A stretch of DNA of 20,356 nucleotides from CAZLMW01 sp964560875 (lineage in GTDB: Bacteria > Myxococcota_A > UBA9042): contig CAZLMW010000135.1 in the NCBI GenBank assembly GCA_964560875.1, positions 1 through 20,356 of the forward strand. Reading direction: 5' to 3'. The notes below the pieces were generated by a model. The model searched no databases and had not been told where the DNA came from. It saw only the letters and a program-made list of their open reading frames with translations. Shown here piece by piece: positions 1-5,557 of the stretch. Made by a program: the position numbers and the translations under genes. How positions within the stretch are numbered: the first letter of the stretch is position 1; each line of letters begins with the position of its first letter.

Positions 1-91
1 TGCCTTCCCCTGTTGGGTCCTTCCCCCTTGATCGAGGCGCCGTCTGCCAAGACAACCCCCTCAATTCATTGAGCCGATCCATCGGAGATAC

Positions 92-117
92 AAAAAAAAC
101 CGAGGGGACCCCTCCGG
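92..117 (-). terminator. Rho-independent terminator of the radical SAM/HDO operon
   Basis: Read on the minus strand, a G/C hairpin (CCG, one bulged G, AGGG / loop / CCCT, CGG) is followed at once by eight consecutive T (plus-strand A92-A99). It starts 1-2 nt beyond the TGA stop of the membrane protein at 119. Hairpin plus T-tract directly after the last gene is the canonical intrinsic terminator layout and marks the 3' end of the minus-strand operon. The remaining bases at 1-91 hold short palindromes but no gene I can support. Confidence 0.85.
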
Positions 118-118
118 G

Positions 119-601
119 TCAGACCCCGCTCTTGGTAATCGCGAGCCACAGGATGGCGGTGATGGCGATCCCCGCCCCCACCGCCGCACGCGCCAGCATC
201 ATGCGCCGCCTGGTAGCCGATCGACCCGCTTCACCGCGCAGCGATTGCACGTCCTTGTACGCCTTTGGCAGCGCGCTGTGGCTCAGCCACATGTCCCACG
301 CCTCGAACGCGATGATCACACCCACCAGCGCGAGCTTCTGCTGCATCCACCCCGCGGCGATGAGGCCCGAGTTGAGCGCCAACATCGCCAAGCCGCTGCC
401 GATCAGCGCGACAAATGCGACATGCTCAATGCGCAGAATTCGTTCGCAGACGTCCTCGGCCCACACCAGGCGCCGCGCCATCTCGTCGCTTCCGTCGTCC
501 GCCTGCCACGCTCGAAACAGGAAGATGTAGCCACCCAGCGCGGGGCCGATCCACAGGATCAGCGCCAGGACATGGACCCACTTGGCGACGAGGTACGGCA
601 T
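119..601 (-). CDS. Small four-helix integral membrane protein (DUF2269-like)
   Basis: The product is 160 residues with about four predicted membrane helices: roughly residues 5-29 (containing KWVHVLALILWIGPALGG), 60-82, 86-106 and 137-156. The N-terminal K-W-x-H-V-L-x-x-x-x-W-x-G pattern resembles the DUF2269 / predicted integral membrane protein group, in which a conserved His sits in helix 1; this assignment is from memory. The function of the family is not established. It is the last gene of the minus-strand operon, 41 nt behind the second radical SAM gene and just before an intrinsic terminator, so it is probably co-transcribed. No strong SD precedes the ATG at 601. A membrane anchor or transporter for the pathway product is only a guess from position. 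Confidence 0.7.
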   Translation of the reverse strand: MPYLVAKWVHVLALILWIGPALGGYIFLFRAWQADDGSDEMARRLVWAEDVCERILRIEHVAFVALIGSGLAMLALNSGLIAAGWMQQKLALVGVIIAFEAWDMWLSHSALPKAYKDVQSLRGEAGRSATRRRMMLARAAVGAGIAITAILWLAITKSGV

Positions 602-642
602 CGCGTGAGGATAGCCGACTTGCCGTCAGCGCACCGCCGGCC

Positions 643-2392
643 TCACGCGGCCGCAGACTTGGCTTTGCGCGCCTTTTGAACCCGCTTGTGGTCCCACTGC
701 TTGCGGTTGAGGTCTTTGAACGTGTCGTCGTCCGTGGACGGATCGACCGCGCCTTCGAAGATGGCCACGTTGCGCTCGTAGTCGGCCGATCGGAAGCCGT
801 CGAGGTAATCGCAGAAGTGCGCCGAGTCGTAGTAGTAGAGCAGCTGGCCGACGTCGCTCATCACCGTCGGATCCTTCAGCCGCGCCCACCCGTCGCGCAG
901 GAATTGCTGAAAACGCGGCGAGCCCTCGTGCTTGAAATTGCGCAGCTTCAGCTTGATGAACGTGTTCTCGATCGGCGTGCTGCGGAGCTTGCGCCAGTCT
1001 CGCCAGTAGCGGGTCATCCGGTCGAGCGCGCGCTCGGACGTGTAGGCCTGCTCGTACATCCAGATGTAGCCATCCATCAGCTGGTCGCGGCTCATGTGCG
1101 CCGGTTCCATGACCACGTGACGGGTGTCGTACAGGTCCCAATCGAAGTGGTCGAGCCGGTCGGCGGCCTTGTATTCCTCGTGCAGAGCGGTGCCCGGCAT
1201 CGGCGTCAGGATGCTGAAGAAGGGGTACAGGATCGTGTGCTCGTCGACGAAATCGAGGATGTCCTTGAACGTCTGCAGCGTATCGGTGTCAAAGCCGACG
1301 ATGAAGTTGCCGACGATGCTCATGCCGCGGCGGTGAATGCGCTCGATGGCCTCGCGGTAATCCAGGCAGAAGTTGACGTTCTTATCCATCGCCTTGAGCG
1401 TCGCCTCGCTGATGCTCTCAAAGCCGATGATCAGCGTGCTGCAACCGGCCTGCGCGAACAGGTCCAGCAGCTCCTCGTCGCGGCTGACGTTGAGCGTCGT
1501 CTCCGCCGACCACTCACCGATCTCGCCCTTCTCGTACAGCGGCACGAGCGCCTTGAGCAGATCCTTGGTGTAGCGGGTGCGCGAGATGAAGTTGTCGTCG
1601 ACGAAATAGACCGCCTTCATCTTGTCCTTGAGCCGGCCGAGCAGCCCGGGACTCCTGGGCAGCGATCGAAGCTCGTTGACCACCACGTCGACCGGCTTGA
1701 ACCGAAACGACTGACCCGAGATGTCGGGAACCGAGCAGAATCGGCAGGTAAACGGACAACCGCGCGTGGTTTGAATCTGGTGAAAGAGGAACTCGCCGCT
1801 GTCGAGCCGATCCCAGGCAGGGACCGGAATCTCGGCCATCGGTGGAAAGCCGGCTGAGTCCATGCGCGCCGGTGCCTCGCCTTTTTCAAACTTCTCGCAG
1901 AAGACGGGCCAGGTTTTTTCCGCCTCGCCGAGCACCACGTGATCGACGTGTTCGAGCGCTTCTTCGGGCCGCAGCGACGCATGAATGCCGCCGAGCACCA
2001 CCTTCTTGCCGAGCTGCCGGTAGCGATCAGCGACATCGTAGGCGTGGGCGACGCATGAGGTCTTGGCGGACAACGCGACAAGGTCCGCGTCGGTGTCGTA
2101 CGGGATCGGCTCGAGGTATTCGTCGACGACCTGGATCTCGATGTGCTTGGGCGTGCACGCGGCGACCGTGATGAGGCCGAGATCGAGCAGCGAGCGCTTG
2201 AACCCCAGAACTTCGCACATGAAGTCCATCTCATAGAGTTCGCGGTCTGCCNNNNNNNNNNNNNNNNNNNNNNNNNNNNNNNNNNNNNNNNNNNNNNNNN
2301 NNNNNNNNNNNNNNNNNNNNNNNNNNNNNNNNNNNNNNNNNNNNNNNNNNNGGATCGCGGTTCTTTCGAGTGGCAATAAACAGGATCTTCAT
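643..2392 (-). CDS. B12-binding radical SAM protein (DUF4070-type C-terminus), interrupted by an N gap
   Basis: Residues 1-150 form a cobalamin-binding Rossmann-type domain (N-terminus MKILFIATRK; VVLGGIHASLRPEE and VLGEAE as in other B12-radical SAM proteins). The radical SAM core follows, with the 4Fe-4S motif CPFTCRFC (C179, C183, C186). The C-terminal part (YDTRHVVMEPAHMSRDQL) resembles DUF4070, the tail of hopanoid-methylase-like enzymes. Such enzymes use SAM and cobalamin for methylation or rearrangement at unactivated carbons; the substrate here is unknown. The start is ATG at 2392, which overlaps a TGA (ATGA) and has GGAG 8 nt upstream. The run of N at 2252-2351 breaks the frame if counted as 100 nt. 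With the gap removed, 1609 + 41 nt give exactly 550 codons and a smooth N-terminus MKILFIATRKNRDPADRELY, so the protein is probably 549 residues. A second copy of the start region lies at 2501-2555. Confidence 0.85.
2252..2351. other. Assembly gap (100 N), probably of zero true length
   Basis: This is a run of exactly 100 N, the usual placeholder for a gap of unknown size. The base strings on its two sides, GCGGTCTGCC and GGATCGCGGT, are directly contiguous in the near-copy at 2491-2510. Joining the flanks without any N restores the reading frame of the radical SAM gene. Confidence 0.9.
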
Positions 2393-2406
2393 CGGGCGAA
2401 CTCCAT
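2352..2406. repeat. Direct repeat, copy 1 (55 bp, start of radical SAM gene)
   Basis: The segment is identical over 55 bp to 2501-2555, offset by 149 bp. It encodes the first 14 residues of the radical SAM protein plus the upstream GGAG and the ATGA overlap. Copy 1 begins exactly at the edge of the N gap. Confidence 0.9.
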
Positions 2407-2500
2407 GAGATCATGCGTTGTTGGTTTTCTTCGCACCGCGGGCGGTGCTGCGCGGCCTGTCTTGCTTCGCGAAGACGCCTTGCGGAGCTCGCGGTCTGCC
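2407..2500. repeat. 94-bp spacer with palindromes between the two direct repeats
   Basis: The spacer holds the perfect inverted repeat GCACCGCGGGCGGTGC (2433-2448; 7-bp arms) and the 10-bp palindrome CTTCGCGAAG (2465-2474). Its right end (2485-2500) matches 15 of 16 bases left of the N gap (2236-2251). On the minus strand, reading from the start at 2541, it continues a 50-residue frame that shares the first 19 residues of the radical SAM protein. That frame then reads unrelated basic sequence and ends with MEFAR-stop, the stop overlapping the second ATG at 2392. It could be a small palindromic insertion with duplication, or a misassembled contig end. Confidence 0.6.
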
Positions 2501-2555
2501 GGATCGCGGTTCTTTCGAGTGGCAATAAACAGGATCTTCATCGGGCGAACTCCAT
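2501..2555. repeat. Direct repeat, copy 2 (55 bp, end of HDO gene / start of radical SAM gene)
   Basis: Identical to 2352-2406. This copy contains the genuine 3' end of the HDO gene (V-M-E-F-A-R-stop) and an ATG at 2541 whose last two bases are the first two of the HDO stop codon (ATGA). It is the natural junction between the HDO gene and the radical SAM gene, which suggests this copy is original and copy 1 derived. Confidence 0.9.
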
Positions 2556-3524
2556 CACGCGGGACGATTTCACCTTGTCGCGCCACTGCTGCAGCGTCAC
2601 CTCGCCAGTCGGGTCGTTGCCCTCGACGCGGTTTTGGTTGCGCAGGTGCATGTTTTTCGGTTGCCGCCAGCGCACGACCTTGTCCTGCACACCGGTCCAG
2701 AAGCGGCGTCGGGCAGCGAGGGACAGCATCGCGCCGCGCCAGATTTGCCTCTGGGCGGCTTCGGTGTCGGCGTAATCGACGAGGGCCTCTTCGAGCCAGG
2801 CGCCGTGGTCTTCGTCTTGCTCGAGGTGCAGCGTGAAGTAGAGGATTTCCTCTTCGCTGTAGCCGGCCCTGCGAAGGCCCGCGACGATCATCGGGAACAT
2901 CTTGGGGATCGCCCATTCGTGACCGGGGCCGACCGCGCCGAGGCCGACGAGAAAGGGTTCATCGCGGCAGATGCGCAGGTGCTCCTTGATGAAGCCGGTG
3001 ACGTCGGTGTGCAGCGATGTGCTGGTCTCTTCCCCGACCGCGACGCCACACGCCCGCAAGAACCCGAGGTAGAGCTCGGCGTGGTCCTTGCCGTCGCTGC
3101 CTTCGCCGTATTCGTCGACCAGCACCTTGGCGATCCACTGTTTGGCGTCGGTATCGGGCGCGGAAAGCAGCAGGTATTCGAGATAGGCGCAGAAGTTGCC
3201 GACGAGCGCGTAGTGCTGCAGGCCGAAGATCTTGTAGTCCTCGCGCGTGAACGGAACGTGGCTGACCCGGCAGAGCAGGGGATGGTTCACGGCGACGTGG
3301 GATTCGACGTCCTCACGGAGCCGCCGCAAGAACACCTTCGGGTCGGCGTCGGGCTGAAACGGTGCGCCGGGCACGTCTTCGTACTCATCGAGCTTGAGCT
3401 TGCGTGCCGTGACGATCGACGTTCCGACCGAGCGCGCGAGCTTTGTCACCGCGACGCTGGACGTGTGCACTGTGGCCCAAACCTTGCTGACAGCGGTTCG
3501 GTTCTGGTCGCTCCAAAGAGCCAT
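2538..3524 (-). CDS. Heme-oxygenase-like diiron oxidase/oxygenase (HDO, iron-containing redox enzyme)
   Basis: The product is 328 residues and fits the TenA/PqqC/CADD-like helical fold. Candidate diiron ligands are E141 and H148 (EGSDGKDH), E203 (GHEW) and H233, D237, H240 (HLEQDEDH). The spacing E-x6-H, then E about 55 residues later, then H-x3-D-x2-H about 30 residues after that, reproduces the six-ligand pattern I recall for CADD and related HDOs. These enzymes use a labile diiron centre and O2 for C-C cleavage, desaturation or N-oxygenation; which reaction occurs here cannot be told. The N-terminal 50 residues precede the recognisable domain. The start at 3524 is chosen because TAGGAGG, overlapping the stop codon of the upstream gene, lies 5 nt before ATG. 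It overlaps the next radical SAM start by ATGA, suggesting translational coupling. Confidence 0.85.
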   Translation of the reverse strand: MALWSDQNRTAVSKVWATVHTSSVAVTKLARSVGTSIVTARKLKLDEYEDVPGAPFQPDADPKVFLRRLREDVESHVAVNHPLLCRVSHVPFTREDYKIFGLQHYALVGNFCAYLEYLLLSAPDTDAKQWIAKVLVDEYGEGSDGKDHAELYLGFLRACGVAVGEETSTSLHTDVTGFIKEHLRICRDEPFLVGLGAVGPGHEWAIPKMFPMIVAGLRRAGYSEEEILYFTLHLEQDEDHGAWLEEALVDYADTEAAQRQIWRGAMLSLAARRRFWTGVQDKVVRWRQPKNMHLRNQNRVEGNDPTGEVTLQQWRDKVKSSRVMEFAR

Positions 3525-3533
3525 AACAGCCTC

Positions 3534-5027
3534 CTACGCGGCTTCTTTTTCGGCGTTGGCGAGCACGACGTCTTCATTGACGCGCTGCTCGATGATTCCA
3601 AGCTCGTCACGCAGGTGGCTGGCAGGGTCTTCGTAGATCGGCGAGTACTGGCGAATCCGCTTGAAGAACCGCAGCATCCCCCGGAACTGGTCGATGAAGA
3701 ACGCGGGGCGATTGCGCATCACCGTGAACGTGCCCTTTTCGAAGCTCGGCCAGGTCGCCTGGTTGGACTCGGCGAGCTTGGCGTAGAACTTCTCGCGCGG
3801 CAGCTTGGTCGGCACCACGGCGTGCAGCAGGTCGAACAGGCGCGCGTCCCTGGTCAACAGCTTGTCTTCCATCTTGCGGTACAGCTGCGTGCCGGGCAGC
3901 GGCGTCCACACCGTGATGATCGGGATCGCGACGCCCAGTGAGTTGATGCCCGCGTACAGCGTGTCGAAATCGGCCTCGTCGAAGTCGGGCCGCGCCATGA
4001 AGATGCCGGTGCTGATGATGCCGAGCTCGCGCAGGATCTTGGCCGCCTTGCGGTTCTTGTCGGCCGAGTTGCGCTTGAGCACGAACGACAGGCCCTCTTC
4101 GTCATTGGCCTCGTAGCCCGACAGGATCATCACCAGGCCCGAGTCGCGCAGCCGTTTCATGACGTCCGGGTTGTCGGCCACGAAATCGGTGCGTCCCTGC
4201 GTGCCCCACCACTTCTTGATGCCGCGCTTTTGCATCTCGTCGGCGAGCGCGAGCAAGCGGCGTTTGCTGGTCAGGAAGTTGTCGTCGAGGAAGAAAACCG
4301 TCTTCTCTTCGATCGTCTCGAGCTGGTCGCAGATCGCCTCGGCCGACAGAAAGCGCGTCTTGCGCTCATAAAACTCCCAGATCGCGCAGAAGTTGCAGTC
4401 GAACGAGCATCCGCGCGATGTCGCCATCGACGCCATCGGGCCGGCGATGGTGAAGAAGTACTCGTCGCGGTAGCGCTTGGGCAGCAGGTCGCGGCGCGGC
4501 GCAGGGAAGGTATCGAGCTCGCGATTTTGATGGCGCTTGGGCGTGCTGTGCCAGGCGCCATCCTTCTGCTCGAAGCGCAGGCCGTTGATATGATGCAGCT
4601 CCTGGAAGTCGCCGCCCGATTCCAGGTGCGTCACCAGCTCGACGAACGTGTCTTCGCCCTCGCCCATGCAGAGCGCGTCGACGTCGTCGTGCTGAAAGTC
4701 CCACGGCGCCAGCGTCGGATGATGGCCGCCAACGATCGTGAACACCTTGTCGCGGCCGAGGGTCTGCTTGGCGCACGTCATCAACGCGCGGGCCTGGTAG
4801 CAGTCCGTCGTCATCGACGTGGTGCCGACGATATCGGGCCGAAAGCTCAGCAGCGTTTCGTTGTAGACCGTGTCGGCCTCGAGCCGCATGTCGAGGATCT
4901 TGACCTCGTGGTCGGGCACGATCGCGGCGATGGTCGTGAGCGCGACCGGTTCAGGGAACCAGATGGCGTTCTCCAAGCCGATGCGCCCCGGCTCGAAAGG
5001 AGCCGGTTGCACAAGAAGAATGCGCAT
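3534..5027 (-). CDS. B12-binding radical SAM protein, first gene of the operon
   Basis: The product is 497 residues. It has an N-terminal cobalamin-binding domain (MRILLVQPAPFEPG; IVGGHHPTLAP; CMGEGEDTF), a radical SAM core with CSFDCNFC (C207, C211, C214) and FFLDDNF, and TPLPGTQLY near residue 375. This is the BchE/HpnJ-like B12-radical SAM layout. It probably catalyses a SAM- and cobalamin-dependent methylation, cyclisation or rearrangement; the substrate is unknown. ATG at 5027 is preferred over an in-frame ATG 17 codons upstream, because the protein then begins with the family-typical M-R/K-I-L-x-V and GGAG lies 9 nt upstream. It is the promoter-proximal gene of the four-gene minus-strand operon; its TAG is 9 nt from the HDO start. 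It is not a close copy of the second radical SAM protein: the C-terminal domains differ. Confidence 0.88.
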   Translation of the reverse strand: MRILLVQPAPFEPGRIGLENAIWFPEPVALTTIAAIVPDHEVKILDMRLEADTVYNETLLSFRPDIVGTTSMTTDCYQARALMTCAKQTLGRDKVFTIVGGHHPTLAPWDFQHDDVDALCMGEGEDTFVELVTHLESGGDFQELHHINGLRFEQKDGAWHSTPKRHQNRELDTFPAPRRDLLPKRYRDEYFFTIAGPMASMATSRGCSFDCNFCAIWEFYERKTRFLSAEAICDQLETIEEKTVFFLDDNFLTSKRRLLALADEMQKRGIKKWWGTQGRTDFVADNPDVMKRLRDSGLVMILSGYEANDEEGLSFVLKRNSADKNRKAAKILRELGIISTGIFMARPDFDEADFDTLYAGINSLGVAIPIITVWTPLPGTQLYRKMEDKLLTRDARLFDLLHAVVPTKLPREKFYAKLAESNQATWPSFEKGTFTVMRNRPAFFIDQFRGMLRFFKRIRQYSPIYEDPASHLRDELGIIEQRVNEDVVLANAEKEAA

Positions 5028-5132
5028 GGAGACAGTCTCCGCGGTGGGGCAGCGAAGGAGCGGACGGTAGTGGCGCACAGCTGCCGGGACAAGGCATCTA
5101 TTCGCAAGGGCCCGAAAACGTTATACGTCCGT
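5028..5132. promoter_or_regulatory. Divergent intergenic region with two short dyads
   Basis: These 105 bp separate the radical SAM operon (minus) from the duplicated-domain gene (plus). On the minus strand the SD lies inside the perfect 13-bp palindrome GGAGACTGTCTCC (5028-5040), directly before ATG. On the other side ACGT-TAT-ACGT (5118-5128) overlaps a TTATAC that would be a -10 box placing the plus-strand transcript start at or very near ATG 5133. The promoter assignment is tentative: no clear -35 is visible. Confidence 0.4.
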
Positions 5133-5522
5133 ATGGCAGAACCGACCCACCGAAGCAAAGGCGCACTCGCCGGCACATTCCTCGAAGACGGCCGCGTCAC
5201 CGCCATGTCGCCCGAGGAGTACACGTCCATCAGCGAATGGTTCGCCGAAAAAGAAGTGCCGGTGCAGACCGAAGTCGACCAGGAAACTGGCCGCGTCACC
5301 TTCTACGCCGCCGCCGCCGACGCCGCGACCGGTCCGCGCCCCGTCCAGGTGCTCATCGACGCCTTTCTCAACCTCGGCTCGGTTGTGATGAGCCCCGAAG
5401 AATCGGCGCTCTTCGACGACTGGGTGCGAACCAACAACGTTCCCGCCCATCGACAGGTCGACCGCAAGCTCGGCAAGATCGTCGCCATCAATCGTGGTTG
5501 GGGCACCGTCGAAGGCGCGTGA
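5133..5522 (+). CDS. Hypothetical 129-residue protein with internal domain duplication
   Basis: I do not recognise the family. The protein is two copies of one unit of about 50-60 residues. Residues 24-61 (MSPEEY...W...VPVQTEVD...GRV) align with 85-122 (MSPEES...W...VPAHRQVD...GKI) at an offset of 61, and the preceding FL-x2-G also repeats. There is no signal peptide or membrane segment, so it is likely cytoplasmic. It is rich in Asp/Glu and Val. The start at 5133 is the ATG that opens the duplicated unit; no SD is visible and a TTATAC -10-like box lies 7 nt upstream, so the mRNA may be leaderless. It is divergent from the radical SAM operon and 35 nt ahead of the RCC1 lipoprotein. The reading frame is open for a long way upstream, but that part is antisense to the radical SAM gene and not credible. 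Confidence 0.7.
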   Translation: MAEPTHRSKGALAGTFLEDGRVTAMSPEEYTSISEWFAEKEVPVQTEVDQETGRVTFYAAAADAATGPRPVQVLIDAFLNLGSVVMSPEESALFDDWVRTNNVPAHRQVDRKLGKIVAINRGWGTVEGA

Positions 5523-5557
5523 TCGCGTGCTAGATTAGAGTTGCGGTTCGTTCGACC

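Noticed and set aside
415..1857. Long plus-strand open frame opposite the second radical SAM gene
   Set aside because: Arg/Val/Glu-rich antisense frame of a GC-rich gene with no domain; the minus-strand frame carries all radical SAM motifs.
643..2392. Naming the second radical SAM protein as the hopanoid C-2 methylase HpnP
   Set aside because: The C-terminal region resembles that group, but no hopanoid genes are nearby and many B12-radical SAM proteins share this tail.
2634..3941. 435-codon plus-strand frame across the HDO and radical SAM genes
   Set aside because: It spans two confident genes on the other strand and has no recognisable domain.
4230..5132. Upstream in-frame extension of the small duplicated-domain protein
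   Set aside because: Antisense to the first radical SAM gene; the duplicated unit begins only after ATG 5133.
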